From Bradyrhizobium algeriense (GTDB lineage: Bacteria > Pseudomonadota > Alphaproteobacteria > Rhizobiales > Xanthobacteraceae), in the NCBI RefSeq assembly GCF_036924595.1, contig NZ_JAZHRV010000001.1, positions 7,405,501 through 7,469,500 of the forward strand: a stretch of DNA of 64,000 nt. The letters are read 5' to 3'. The notes beneath the pieces were generated by a model, which saw only the letters and a program-made list of their open reading frames with translations, ran no database searches and was not told the origin of the DNA. Below, piece after piece: positions 1 to 10,944 of the stretch. A program made the translations under genes and the position numbers. Within the stretch, counting starts at the first letter, position 1. Each line of letters starts with the position of its first letter.

Positions 1-213
1 CTGCAAGGTCAGCTCGGCCTCGCTGCCCTCCAGGTCGACCGACCCGCCCGCCGGCACCAGGAGGCCCGCGATCAGGCGCAACAGCGAGGTCTTGCCGGAG
101 CCGTTCGGGCCGACCACGGCCAACACCTCGCCGGAAGCGGCTTCGAAATCGAGGCCCGAGAACACGCTGCGGCCGCCCCTGATACAGTCGATTTGGCGTC
201 CGGAGAGCCGCAT
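1..213 (-). CDS. ccmA: Heme exporter ATP-binding protein CcmA (partial, N-terminal 71 codons)
   Basis: This is the N-terminal part of an ABC ATPase, cut by the window edge. The Walker A motif GPNGSGKT is at residues 35-42, followed by the typical [10 protein letters not shown] helix. CcmA powers the CcmABCD complex, which delivers heme to the periplasm for cytochrome c maturation at the inner membrane. The assignment to CcmA rather than another ABC ATPase rests on the short N-terminus starting [10 protein letters not shown] and on its position divergent from acnA, an arrangement known in Bradyrhizobium and Rhodopseudomonas. The ATG at 213 is the first plausible start. The rest of the ccm operon would lie outside the window. 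Confidence 0.8.
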   Translation of the reverse strand, partial: MRLSGRQIDCIRGGRSVFSGLDFEAASGEVLAVVGPNGSGKTSLLRLIAGLLVPAGGSVDLEGSEAELTLQ

Positions 214-234
214 TTTGCTTTGTCACAGCCCTCT

Positions 235-273
235 GAAATTGATGGGTACCGCGTCAGAATTTGTGGGTACCGC
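235..273. repeat. Two-unit direct repeat around TGGGTACCGC in the ccmA-acnA intergenic region
   Basis: The 10-mer TGGGTACCGC occurs at 243-252 and again at 264-273, each time preceded by GAA(A)TT. The spacing of 21 bp is two helical turns, and each unit contains the palindrome GGTACC. It lies 22 bp or more upstream of ccmA and about 165 bp upstream of acnA. A pair of sites on one face of the helix suggests a regulator binding site, but I do not recognise the regulator. Confidence 0.35.
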
Positions 274-309
274 ATTGCTGCAGCACGCTTGTCGGTGTGG
301 CGGCGCTTC

Positions 310-322
310 TAGAAAGATTCTA
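310..322. promoter_or_regulatory. Candidate Irr box (iron control element) between ccmA and acnA
   Basis: The perfect inverted repeat TAGAA-N3-TTCTA is seen at 310-322. Rhizobial Irr binds ICE motifs built on TTTAGAA and TTCTAAA half-sites, and iron- and heme-dependent genes such as aconitase and cytochrome c maturation genes are plausible targets. The outer T/A bases of the full motif are not conserved here, so the core is good but the flanks are weak. It could control both divergent genes. Confidence 0.45.
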
Positions 323-397
323 TAAGCCCGGAACTTGATGCAGCACACAATCGGCGGCTGCAAGCCGATAGGCCAGCCTAACGCTGATGGTGTTTAA

Positions 398-414
398 ATA
401 CCCTTGCCGGGTAT
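398..414. promoter_or_regulatory. Inverted repeat ATACCC-N5-GGGTAT in the acnA leader
   Basis: A 6-bp perfect inverted repeat with a 5-nt spacer lies 24 bp upstream of the acnA start codon. It could be a small leader hairpin or an operator. No known site is matched. Confidence 0.25.
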
Positions 415-438
415 AACTGGAATTTGGGATTTCCTGAC

Positions 439-3159
<2,721 letters not shown>

Positions 3160-3212
3160 CGCGGATTTGTGATCAGTGCCTCACTGCGAAGTGAGTAGCG
3201 AGCAGGAAGAAG

Positions 3213-3235
3213 GCGGCCTATGACAAGGCCGCTTT
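3213..3235 (+). terminator. Hairpin terminator after acnA
   Basis: GCGGCCT at 3213-3219 pairs with AGGCCGC at 3226-3232 across a 6-nt loop and is followed by TTT. The U-tract is short, so this is a moderate intrinsic terminator. Confidence 0.55.
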
Positions 3236-3305
3236 CGCGCGTCTGGGGCACGCATTCAGGATGTCAAATCATGCCCAGTAAAAATACGGACGGACGGTTC
3301 GGCCT

Positions 3306-4067
3306 ATGATAGCGATGATGGCCTATAGCGGCATATCGCGATGGTCCGGTGCGCTCAGCGTCTGCGCGATCATTGCCGTGATCCGCCCGGCTCATGCCGA
3401 TCCGCGCGCCGTGGTCGAACTGTTTACGTCGCAGGGTTGTTCGTCGTGTCCGCCGGCCGATCAGATCGTCGGCGAACTCGCCAAGGACCCCAACGTGATC
3501 GCGCTGAGCATGCCGATCGACTACTGGGACTATCTTGGCTGGAAGGACACGCTGGCGGACTCGCGTTTCAGCGCGCGTCAGAAAGCCTACTCGCATGTAC
3601 GCGGCGACCGCAACCTCTACACGCCGCAGATGATCGTTAACGGCTCGGCGCAGGTGATCGGCAGCGATCGTGCCGCCATCGAAGGCGCCATCAAGAACAC
3701 GAGCAAGGCCGAGGGCGTGATGTCGGTGCCGGTGACGATGACGTTGTCAGGCAAGCTGATCAACGTGTCGGTCGAGGCGAGCAAGGTGTCGGCGACCGGG
3801 CGCGGCGAAGTCTGGCTTTGCTCGGTCTCGCGGGCGGTGCCGATTTCGATCGGGCGCGGCGAGAATCGCGGCCAACAAATCACCTACTACAACGTGGTGC
3901 GCAATATCGTGAAGGTCGGCGACTGGAACGGCGGCGCAGGAAGCTGGACCGTTCCGCTGGAAAATATTTCCCGCGACGGCGTCGATGCCGCGGTCGTCTA
4001 TGTCCAGGACGGCAACCGCGAAAAGCCGGGCCCGATGCTCGGCGCTGCCTTCACCGCGCTGCGCTAG
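3306..4067 (+). CDS. Secreted DUF1223 family protein (thioredoxin-like fold)
   Basis: A 253-residue protein with an N-terminal signal peptide of about 31 residues ending PAHA, so it is predicted to be periplasmic. Directly after it comes the family signature VVELFTSQGCSSCPPAD with a CxxC pair at Cys45 and Cys48, which resembles the active site of thioredoxin-fold proteins. The DUF1223 family is widespread in alphaproteobacteria and has no settled function. A redox role in the envelope is an inference from the CxxC. Starts at codons 4 or 5 (3315, 3318) would also leave a usable signal peptide. It stands alone between terminator-like elements. Confidence 0.8.
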   Translation: MIAMMAYSGISRWSGALSVCAIIAVIRPAHADPRAVVELFTSQGCSSCPPADQIVGELAKDPNVIALSMPIDYWDYLGWKDTLADSRFSARQKAYSHVRGDRNLYTPQMIVNGSAQVIGSDRAAIEGAIKNTSKAEGVMSVPVTMTLSGKLINVSVEASKVSATGRGEVWLCSVSRAVPISIGRGENRGQQITYYNVVRNIVKVGDWNGGAGSWTVPLENISRDGVDAAVVYVQDGNREKPGPMLGAAFTALR

Positions 4068-4087
4068 CTGGCGCTCGTGTAGCTCCT

Positions 4088-4168
4088 GTAGCCCGGATGG
4101 AGCGAAGCGCAATCCGGGACAGCTTTCTCTGCTCGCGTGATTCCCGGATTGCGCTTCGCTTGGCTACG
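4088..4168. repeat. Dispersed palindromic repeat, GTAGCCCGGAT family
   Basis: The left arm GTAGCCCGGATGGAGCGAAG and its continuation to 4119 are nearly complementary to the right arm at 4141-4168, giving a long imperfect stem. A second member is at 11485-11607. The arms contain GAGCGAAGCGCAATCCGGG. These are intergenic elements typical of Bradyrhizobium-type genomes. Confidence 0.8.
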
Positions 4169-4585
4169 CAGCCGGCGAAGCCGCGCGTGGCGTTTGCCAG
4201 GGCGGGCCCACAAACGAAAAAGGACCAACTTTCGTTGGCCCAGTATCGGGATTAACTCCCTCTGCGAACAGGCCCGATCCCGACGGCCCCGGGGGGCTGG
4301 GGGCTGAGGAATCCGGAACCGAAAGGACCGGGCCAACGCAGGATTTTCTTGTCGCAATCCAGCGGGGCGGGCGGTTGGCGGAAGTGGGGCAGCAATAAGA
4401 TTCCGCTAACGATCCCGTGAATCGATGTTTCCCGCGATGTCGGGCGGTTCCGCGCGGTTTCCTTCGTGTTTACACCCCTTGCGGCGTCCTGCGGTTAGCG
4501 CGATCATGTAAATCTCGGCACGCGCCCGAAAAGTGGGGACCGGTTTTCGGAACGAGAGCATGCCTGAGATGACAGGAGGCGCTCC
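4169..4585. other. Intergenic stretch without a recognised gene
   Basis: Together with the repeat before it, this gap is 518 bp. The only structure I can point to is a small hairpin, CCAAC-TTTC-GTTGG, at 4225-4238. No coding region with a plausible start or codon use was seen. The promoter of the DUF2794 gene must lie in it. Confidence 0.4.
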
Positions 4586-4957
4586 ATGAGCTCGATATCG
4601 GAGGACACCGATCCAAGCGAGAGCCGCGCAGTGGCGCGGACCGCCACTGCAACTCCCCCGCCGAATCGTGTCACGTTCAATCGTCTCGAACTCAACCGTA
4701 TCCTCAATCTGTATGGGCGCATGGTCGCCGACGGCGAATGGCGCGACTATGCCATCGACTTTCTGAAAGACCGCGCGGTGTTCTCGGTATTCCGCCGCGC
4801 CTCCGAGGTTCCAATCTACCGCATCGAGAAAGATCCGCGGCTCGCGCGCAAGCAGGGCATGTACAGCGTGATATCGGCGACCGGGCTGATCCTGCGCCGC
4901 GGCCACGAACTCGAGCGCGTGCTGCTGGTGATCGACCGCAAGCTGGCGCTGGTGTAG
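4586..4957 (+). CDS. DUF2794 family protein
   Basis: A 123-residue cytoplasmic protein without membrane segments. After a variable, Thr/Ala/Pro-rich N-terminus it has the conserved core starting about residue 28: VTFNRLELNRILNLYG, then WRDYAIDF, then VFRRASEVPIYRIEKDP, and a C-terminal ELERVLLVIDRKL. These match the alphaproteobacterial DUF2794 family as I know it. Function is unknown. It is a single gene followed closely by a dispersed repeat. Confidence 0.8.
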   Translation: MSSISEDTDPSESRAVARTATATPPPNRVTFNRLELNRILNLYGRMVADGEWRDYAIDFLKDRAVFSVFRRASEVPIYRIEKDPRLARKQGMYSVISATGLILRRGHELERVLLVIDRKLALV

Positions 4958-4967
4958 CGAAGCCGCC

Positions 4968-5060
4968 GTAGGGTGGGCAAAGGCGCACTTGCGCCGTGCC
5001 CACCACCCATCCCCGATGTTAGTCGCGAATGGTGGGCACGCTTCGCTTTGCCCACCCTAC
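4968..5060. repeat. Dispersed palindromic repeat, GTAGGGTGGGCAAAG family
   Basis: GTAGGGTGGGCAAAG at 4968-4982 is complementary to CTTTGCCCACCCTAC at 5046-5060, with a second inner palindrome around GTGCCCACCA. It starts 11 bp after the DUF2794 stop codon and ends 5 bp before the stop of the next, convergent gene, so it probably works as a bidirectional terminator. Confidence 0.75.
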
Positions 5061-5065
5061 AAATC

Positions 5066-5596
5066 TCAATCCCCCGGCACCGTCGATCCGCCTTCACCGA
5101 GCGCGCGCTGCATCATCACGGTGTCGAGCCAGCGGCCGAACTTGAGGCCGACATTGGCGTGCGTCCCGATCATCTGGAACCCGCATTTGGTGTGAAGGCC
5201 GATCGAGCCGGCATTGGCGGAATCGCCGATCACGGCGATCATCTGCCGGTAGCCGCGCGCCTCGCATTCGGGGATCAGCCGCTGCAACAATTGCAGGCCG
5301 ATACCGCGGCGTTGGGTCGAGGGTTGCAGATAGATGGAATTCTCCACTGTAAAACGGTAGGCCGGCCGCGGGCGATAGGGCCCCGCATAGGCGTAGCCGA
5401 TCACGCGGCCTTCGACCACGGCAACGAAATAGGGAAAACCGCTGTCCATCAGCACCCTGAATCGCCGGGTCATCTCGGCGAGATCGGGAGGGATCAGCTC
5501 GAACGTCGCGGTGCCGTAGCGTACCGCGTGCTCGTAGATTTCGGTGATGGCGGGGAGGTCGGCCTCGGTGGCGGAGCGAATTTCGGGAACGGACAT
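5066..5596 (-). CDS. GNAT family N-acetyltransferase (phosphinothricin acetyltransferase-like)
   Basis: A 176-residue acetyltransferase. The acetyl-CoA binding motif QRRGIGLQLLQRL sits at about residues 96-108, preceded by VENSIYLQPSTQ. The N-terminal IRSATEADLPAITEIYEHAV and the GYAYAGPYRPRPAYRFTVE segment are typical of the phosphinothricin/methionine sulfoximine acetyltransferase subfamily. The acceptor substrate cannot be told from sequence. It starts with ATG at 5596. A repeat with a stem around CCTTCTCCC lies upstream. Confidence 0.85.
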   Translation of the reverse strand: MSVPEIRSATEADLPAITEIYEHAVRYGTATFELIPPDLAEMTRRFRVLMDSGFPYFVAVVEGRVIGYAYAGPYRPRPAYRFTVENSIYLQPSTQRRGIGLQLLQRLIPECEARGYRQMIAVIGDSANAGSIGLHTKCGFQMIGTHANVGLKFGRWLDTVMMQRALGEGGSTVPGD

Positions 5597-5642
5597 GGAG
5601 CAAGATTAGATTTTTTTGCGCAGAAGGGAAGCGGGTTCGAGG

Positions 5643-5676
5643 CTTCTTCCTTCTCCCCTTGTGGGAGAAGGAAGGG
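5643..5676. repeat. Short palindromic repeat CCTTCTCCC-N5-GGGAGAAGG
   Basis: A 9-bp perfect inverted repeat with a 5-nt loop lies at about 5649-5671 in the gap between two minus-strand genes. Elements with this core are common intergenic repeats in Bradyrhizobium and Rhodopseudomonas. Confidence 0.55.
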
Positions 5677-5680
5677 GCAA

Positions 5681-5709
5681 AAGAAAAGCCCCGGCCGCGA
5701 GGCCGGGGC
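5681..5709 (-). terminator. Intrinsic terminator of the Bax-inhibitor-1 gene
   Basis: GCCCCGGCC at 5688-5696 pairs perfectly with GGCCGGGGC at 5701-5709 around a GCGA loop. Read on the minus strand the stem is followed by TTTTCTTTTG. It lies 27 bp downstream of the stop codon at 5736. Confidence 0.85.
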
Positions 5710-5735
5710 TTCAACTCGTACCTGGTCGGTAGCGA

Positions 5736-6527
5736 CTAGTCGCGCTGGCCGAGCAGCTGCAACAGCAGCGTGAACAGGTTGATGAAGTTCAGGTAGAGCG
5801 ACAATGCACCGGTAATCGCCGCTTTCTCTGCAATCTCGCCGCCTTCAGAGGCGTAGCCGTAGATGTAGTCGTTCTTCAGCCGCTGGGTATCCCAGGCGGT
5901 GAGGCCCGCGAACACCAGCACGCCGACCACCGAGACGATGAACTGCAGCATCGAGCTCGCCAGGAACAGGTTGACCAGGCTCGCGATGATGACGCCGATC
6001 AGGCCCATGAACAGGAACGACCCCATGCCGCTCATGTCACGCTTGGTGGTGTAGCCGTAGAGGCTCAGTGCGCCGAACGTGGCCGCGGTGATGAAGAACA
6101 CCCGCACGATCGAGGTATGCGTATACACCAGGAAGATCGACGACAGCGAAATGCCCATCAGCGCCGAGAACACCCAGAACAGCATCTGGGCGGTCGCAGG
6201 CCGCAGCCGGTTAATGCCGGCCGAAATCGCGAACACCATGGCCAGCGGCGCGAGGATGAACAGCCACTTCAGGGGGCTGACATACATCGCGTAGCCGAAC
6301 TGCGTCAGGTAGGCATTGCCGAACCGGGCGACGGCGCCGGCCTGATCGGTGGTCACCGCAGCCATGTAGACGCCGAGCGCGGCAAGGCCGGTGATCGCCA
6401 GGCCGATGCTCATGTAGTTGTAGATGCGCAGCATGTAGGCGCGCAGACCGGCATCGACTGCCGCAGCGTCAACGCGTCCGGCGGCCCGGCCGAAAGGAGA
6501 TACGTAGTTACGGTCTAGGTCCGACAT
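5736..6527 (-). CDS. Bax inhibitor-1/YccA family membrane protein
   Basis: A 263-residue integral inner-membrane protein with about seven hydrophobic segments, beginning after a 30-residue cytoplasmic N-terminus. Segments rich in small residues, the GLTAWDTQRLKNDYIYGY stretch near residue 207 and the C-terminal LYLNFINLFTLLLQLLG are hallmarks of the Bax-inhibitor-1/YccA (UPF0005) family. Bacterial members such as E. coli YccA interact with FtsH or behave as pH-gated calcium leak channels. Which applies here is unknown. It is a single gene with its own terminator. Confidence 0.9.
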   Translation of the reverse strand: MSDLDRNYVSPFGRAAGRVDAAAVDAGLRAYMLRIYNYMSIGLAITGLAALGVYMAAVTTDQAGAVARFGNAYLTQFGYAMYVSPLKWLFILAPLAMVFAISAGINRLRPATAQMLFWVFSALMGISLSSIFLVYTHTSIVRVFFITAATFGALSLYGYTTKRDMSGMGSFLFMGLIGVIIASLVNLFLASSMLQFIVSVVGVLVFAGLTAWDTQRLKNDYIYGYASEGGEIAEKAAITGALSLYLNFINLFTLLLQLLGQRD

Positions 6528-6768
6528 GGTCGAATTCCCGTTGGTTGCCCGGCGGAGCGCAAGGGTTTGCGGCGCCGGTTAGATTTCTATCTCAGCTGTC
6601 CCGATTTGCTGACATTATTCCAGGTCATCAAGCCGGCCACTGAACTTGGCTGGTATGTGGGAAACTAACACATTCGACGCAAGCTTCCACGCGCGGCTGA
6701 ATGTCGCTTCTCGCAGCAAATTCCGCGTAAAAGCAGCGTTAACCCCGCCTTTCCGCCGCTACAAATTG

Positions 6769-9339
6769 TCACAAATTCCGCAACACGCTGGCCGGCTTCT
6801 GGTTCAGGGCCAACAACGTCCCGGCGAGCCCCAGTCCTACCGTGACGATGAGGGCGGCGGCGACCACGCCTGCGGCGCTGCCGGCCTGCCAGATGAAACC
6901 GAGCGTCATCAGCCGGGTCACGATCAGCCAGGCCGCGATCGAGCCCGCGATCACGCCGAAAACCGCCGTGGCGAGGCCGATCATCAGGTATTCCAGCGCG
7001 TAGGCGCCGAGCAGCCGCGCCCGGGTCGCGCCGAGCGTCTTCAGAATGACCGCGTCGTAGACCCGGTGGCGGTGGCCGGCCGCCAGCGCGCCGCCCAGCA
7101 CCAGGATCGCCGAGATCAGCGTCACCGCGCTGGCGCCGCGGATGGCGAGCACGAGGTTGGTGATGACGGTGCCGACGGTTTCCAGCGCCTCACGGACCCG
7201 CACGCTGGTGACCATCGGGAAGGCGTCCGCGACCTGTTTGATGATCCGGGCGTCGCCGGCGGCGTCCGGATGGACTTCGGACAGGGTCGCAACATGGCTG
7301 TGCGGCGCGCCCTTGAAAGCATTGGGCGAGAACACCAGCACGAAATTGATGCCGAGCCCCTGCCAGTCGACGTTGCGCAGGTTGCTGATCCGGGCCGGAA
7401 TGTCGCGGCCGAGCACGTTGACCACGATTTCGTCGCCGATCTTGAGTTTTAGCCCGTCGGCGATCTTCTTCTCCAGGGAGACCAGCGGCGGGCCGCTATA
7501 GTCGGCGCGCCACCATTCGCCCTCGACAACCTTCGAGCCTTTCGGGACTTCGCCGGTATAGGTCAGGCCGCGGTCGCTCTGCAGCACCCATTCGGAATCC
7601 TGCGAGGGCTTGAGCTCGTCGGCCTTGACGCCCCGGGCGGCGACGATGCGTCCGCGCAACATCGGCACGTCTTCAACCGTCGATTGCGGCGCGACCTGTT
7701 TGAGGAAGGCGCCGAAGCGGTCGGCATCGGCCGTCGGAATGTCGATGAAATAGAACGAGGGTGCTTTCTCCGGCAACGCCGCCAGAAATTGCCGGCGCAG
7801 ATTGCCGTCGATCTGGGTGATGGTGACGAGGACCGCGAGCCCGAGGCCGAGCGACATCACGACCGAGGGCGTCAGCGCGCCGGGCCGGTAGATGTTGGCG
7901 ATCGCCAGCCGCAGCATGGTGATTCGGGATCGTGGCATGCGGCGCGCCAGCGCCATCAGCCCGGCAGCGACGCCGCGCAGAAGCGCGAACACCGCCACCG
8001 AAGAGACGACGAACACGGCCGCGACCCGCTTGTCATAGGCAAGCCCGATGGCGACCGCGACCAGCAGCGCGATCACCACCGCCATCAGCGCGAGGTAGCT
8101 CCAGCGCGGCCGGTGCCATTCGCGCGCGACCTCCTCGCGAAACAGCGCTGCGACCGGCACGTCATGCACCCGGCCGAGCGGCCATAGTCCGAAGGCGAGC
8201 GCGGTGAGCAGGCCATAGACGAACGACAGCGCCAGCTCATCGAAATGCAGGGCAGGGATCACCGGCAATGGCAGCAGCTTGCCGAACACGCCGACGATGA
8301 GGAACGGCAACGCCGCGCCGGCGGCGAGCCCGATCACCGAGCCGACCGCGGCGAGCAGGATCACCTGCGTCAGATAAATCGTGAAGACGTCGCGCCCGGT
8401 GGCGCCCAGCGCCTTGAACGAGGCGATGACGTCGCGGCGGCGATCGATATGGCTCTTGACCGCGTTGGCAACGCCGACGCCGCCGACCAGAAGTGCGGCG
8501 AGGCCGACCAGCGTCAGGAACTGGGTGAAGCGATTGATGGTTCGTTCGAGCTGCGGCGAGGCATTGCTGCTGCTGCGGATCCACCAGCCGGCTTCCGGCA
8601 GGGCGCTGCGCGCGCTCTCGATCATTTGGTTGGCGGAGCGATCGTCGGCCGCATTGTCCGGCAGCTTCACGCGGTAGATCCAGCGCACCAGGCTGCCGGG
8701 CTGCAGCAAGCCGGAGGCGCGCAGGCTCGCTTCGCTGACGAGAACGCGCGGGCCCAATCCGACATTGCCGGCGAGCTTGTCCGGCTCGGCGACAACGACG
8801 CTGCGGATCTGGAGGCTGGCATTGCCGATTGTGATGCGGTCGCCAAGCTTCAGATCGAGCCGCGCCAGCAGCGTGGAATCGACCGCGGCGCCGAATGCGC
8901 CGTCGCGCTCGGCCATGAGATCCGCCATCGGCATTTTGGGCTCGAGCGTCACCTGCCCGAGCATCGGGTAGTTGCCATCCACCGCCTTGAGTTCGACCAG
9001 CGCCAGCTTGCCGTCGTTACTGCGGGCCATCACGCGCAGCGCCGCCGCCACCGAAACCTGGCCGCGCGCGCCCAGGAATGCGATTTCCTCCGGCTTGGCC
9101 TCGCGCTGGATCAGCGAGAACGCCACGTCGCCGCCGAGCAGCGTGCGGCCCTCGCGCGTCAAACCTTCGCTGAGGCTGGCTGCGACCGAGCCGACGCCGG
9201 CAATCGCCATCACGCCAAGCGCGATGCAGGCGATGAAGACATAAAAGCCGCGCAAGCCGCTACGCAGTTCGCGAAGCGCGTAGCGCACGGCAAGGGATGA
9301 CGCGCGGCTCCGATAGGCCGGTTCGGAAATGACGCTCAT
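6769..9339 (-). CDS. ABC transporter permease, FtsX-like (YbbP family)
   Basis: An 856-residue permease with the double FtsX layout: a first transmembrane helix near residues 30-55, a long periplasmic domain, a block of four helices in the middle (about 270-430), a second periplasmic domain and a C-terminal block of three helices. This matches the YbbP type encoded beside YbbA. The start overlaps the ATPase stop codon by 4 bp, which implies translational coupling. The family is often next to tesA, as here, and may move lipids or lipoproteins across the envelope. The substrate is not established. Confidence 0.88.
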   Translation of the reverse strand: MSVISEPAYRSRASSLAVRYALRELRSGLRGFYVFIACIALGVMAIAGVGSVAASLSEGLTREGRTLLGGDVAFSLIQREAKPEEIAFLGARGQVSVAAALRVMARSNDGKLALVELKAVDGNYPMLGQVTLEPKMPMADLMAERDGAFGAAVDSTLLARLDLKLGDRITIGNASLQIRSVVVAEPDKLAGNVGLGPRVLVSEASLRASGLLQPGSLVRWIYRVKLPDNAADDRSANQMIESARSALPEAGWWIRSSSNASPQLERTINRFTQFLTLVGLAALLVGGVGVANAVKSHIDRRRDVIASFKALGATGRDVFTIYLTQVILLAAVGSVIGLAAGAALPFLIVGVFGKLLPLPVIPALHFDELALSFVYGLLTALAFGLWPLGRVHDVPVAALFREEVAREWHRPRWSYLALMAVVIALLVAVAIGLAYDKRVAAVFVVSSVAVFALLRGVAAGLMALARRMPRSRITMLRLAIANIYRPGALTPSVVMSLGLGLAVLVTITQIDGNLRRQFLAALPEKAPSFYFIDIPTADADRFGAFLKQVAPQSTVEDVPMLRGRIVAARGVKADELKPSQDSEWVLQSDRGLTYTGEVPKGSKVVEGEWWRADYSGPPLVSLEKKIADGLKLKIGDEIVVNVLGRDIPARISNLRNVDWQGLGINFVLVFSPNAFKGAPHSHVATLSEVHPDAAGDARIIKQVADAFPMVTSVRVREALETVGTVITNLVLAIRGASAVTLISAILVLGGALAAGHRHRVYDAVILKTLGATRARLLGAYALEYLMIGLATAVFGVIAGSIAAWLIVTRLMTLGFIWQAGSAAGVVAAALIVTVGLGLAGTLLALNQKPASVLRNL

Positions 9340-10049
9340 GAATGGCCGTCGATCCGGCCCGAGCGCAGCCGCACGACGCGGTCGCAGCGCTGCGCCAGCG
9401 AACTATCGTGCGTTACCAGCACCAGGGTCATGCCGCGCTCGGCGTGCTTGGTGAACAGGAGATCGACGATCTGCTTGCCGGTGGTTTCATCGAGATTGCC
9501 GGTCGGCTCGTCCGCAACGAGAATGGCGGGATCTGGCGCCAGCGCGCGGGCCAGCGCCACGCGCTGCTGCTCACCACCCGACAATTGCGTCGGATAATGA
9601 TGCAGCCGATCGCCGAGCCCGACCGACGCCAACTCCTGCGCCGCGCGTGCTGCCGCGTCAGGATTGCCGGCGAGCTCCAGCGGCACCGCGACGTTTTCCA
9701 GCGCCGTCATGGTCGGGATCAGATGAAACGACTGGAACACGATGCCGACCTGGCGGCCGCGGAAGCGCGCCAGCGCATCCTCGTCGAGGGCATTGAACGG
9801 AGTGCCGTTGACCACCACCTCTCCGCTGTCAGGACGTTCCAGCCCCGCCATCACCATCAGCAAGGTCGATTTGCCCGAGCCTGACGGGCCGATCAGGCCG
9901 ATCGCCTCCCCCGGTGCCACACTAAGGCTGATATCTTTCAGGATATGAACGCGGGCGGCACCTGAGCCGAGCGAGAGGTTGACATTGGAAATGGCAATGG
10001 TGTCCGGCTCGACGCCGGCCAGTGAAGAGGGTTCGATGAGACTGTCCAT
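9336..10049 (-). CDS. ABC transporter ATP-binding protein (YbbA/LolD type)
   Basis: A 237-residue ATPase with Walker A GPSGSGKST, signature LSGGEQQRVALARAL and Walker B ILVADEPTGNLD, typical of the MacB/LolD/YbbA group. It energises the permease encoded immediately downstream. The ATG at 10049 gives MDSLIEPSS. A GTG at 10067 in the same frame is possible but has no better ribosome binding site. It is divergent from the esterase gene with only about 50 bp between starts, so the two share a promoter region. Confidence 0.88.
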   Translation of the reverse strand: MDSLIEPSSLAGVEPDTIAISNVNLSLGSGAARVHILKDISLSVAPGEAIGLIGPSGSGKSTLLMVMAGLERPDSGEVVVNGTPFNALDEDALARFRGRQVGIVFQSFHLIPTMTALENVAVPLELAGNPDAAARAAQELASVGLGDRLHHYPTQLSGGEQQRVALARALAPDPAILVADEPTGNLDETTGKQIVDLLFTKHAERGMTLVLVTHDSSLAQRCDRVVRLRSGRIDGHS

Positions 10050-10098
10050 GGCTCGGTCATATGGCACTTACGCCACTCGGGTCGAGGGCTTGAAACGG

Positions 10099-10764
10099 AT
10101 GTTTGCGCACATACGCGTGTTGATTATGGCTTTGATGACGGCCGGACCGGTTTTTGCCCAGTCCCAAGTCCATTCTCCTGCCACCGCACCCGCCAAACCG
10201 GTCAAAATGGTCGTCCTCGGCGATTCCTTGAGCGCCGGCCTCGGCCTGCAGGCCACGGCGGCGTTCCCCGCCCGCCTACAAAAAGCTTTGAGCGACAAAG
10301 GGATAAAGGTCGACATGATCAATGCCGGGGTGTCCGGCGATACCTCGTCCGGCGGCCGCGACCGGCTGGACTGGTCGATCCCTGAGGGAACCGAGGCGGT
10401 GATTCTCGAACTTGGCGCCAACGACGCGCTGCGCGGCATCGACCCCGCCGTCACCCGAACGGCATTGACTGAAATCCTGACGCGACTGAAGGCGCGCAAG
10501 ATCGCCGTTCTGCTGTGCGGAATGCTTGCGCCGCCCAATTACGGCAGCGAATACGCCGCGCGCTTCAACGCGATCTATCCGGAGCTTTCCAAATCCTTCG
10601 GCGTCCCGCTCTACCCGTTCTTCCTGGAAGGGGTCGCGGCAGACGCCAAACTCAACCAGGCGGACGGGCTGCATCCGACCGCCGAGGGCGTCGATGTCAT
10701 CGTGAAAAATATTCTGCCTATGGTGGAGGCATTTCTCGGCACGATCTCGAGGCAACCGAGTTGA
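10099..10764 (+). CDS. Arylesterase / multifunctional acyl-CoA thioesterase (TesA-like SGNH hydrolase)
   Basis: A 221-residue secreted hydrolase. The start at 10099 gives a signal peptide MFAHIRVLIMALMTAGPVFA cleaved before QSQ, so the enzyme should be periplasmic. The SGNH blocks are present: GDSLSAG with nucleophile Ser43, GVSGDTSSGG, LGANDALRG and the C-terminal DGLHPTAEG carrying the catalytic Asp and His. It hydrolyses acyl esters or thioesters. Natural substrates are unclear. Upstream in-frame starts would only add a non-conserved tail over the divergent promoter. The tesA-ybbAP arrangement is conserved in many Proteobacteria. Confidence 0.88.
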   Translation: MFAHIRVLIMALMTAGPVFAQSQVHSPATAPAKPVKMVVLGDSLSAGLGLQATAAFPARLQKALSDKGIKVDMINAGVSGDTSSGGRDRLDWSIPEGTEAVILELGANDALRGIDPAVTRTALTEILTRLKARKIAVLLCGMLAPPNYGSEYAARFNAIYPELSKSFGVPLYPFFLEGVAADAKLNQADGLHPTAEGVDVIVKNILPMVEAFLGTISRQPS

Positions 10765-10944
10765 AAAAGATGCAAACGAATAACCTTGCTGCTGGTTTTC
10801 CCCGTAGCATTCCGGTCTGCTGGCGCCGCGTGCTTCGCAGGGTCATATAAGTCGGGTAGGAATTAGTGATCGGTGATTCGTCACCGGGTTTGCTGTCAGG
10901 CGTGAGCCTCCAAAGCTGACGCCTTCGCATCGAGGATTTTTGCG

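Noticed and set aside
4225..4238. Small RNA gene around the CCAAC-TTTC-GTTGG hairpin
   Set aside because: Only one short stem, no clear promoter and no terminator T-run after it. RNA-seq would be needed.
4088..5060. CRISPR-like repeats
   Set aside because: The repeats are single palindromic elements of different families, not regularly spaced direct repeats with unique spacers. No cas gene is present.
10018..10098. A longer esterase starting upstream at 9979 or about 10039
   Set aside because: Those starts overlap the divergent ABC ATPase gene and place non-conserved residues before a good signal peptide that begins at 10099.
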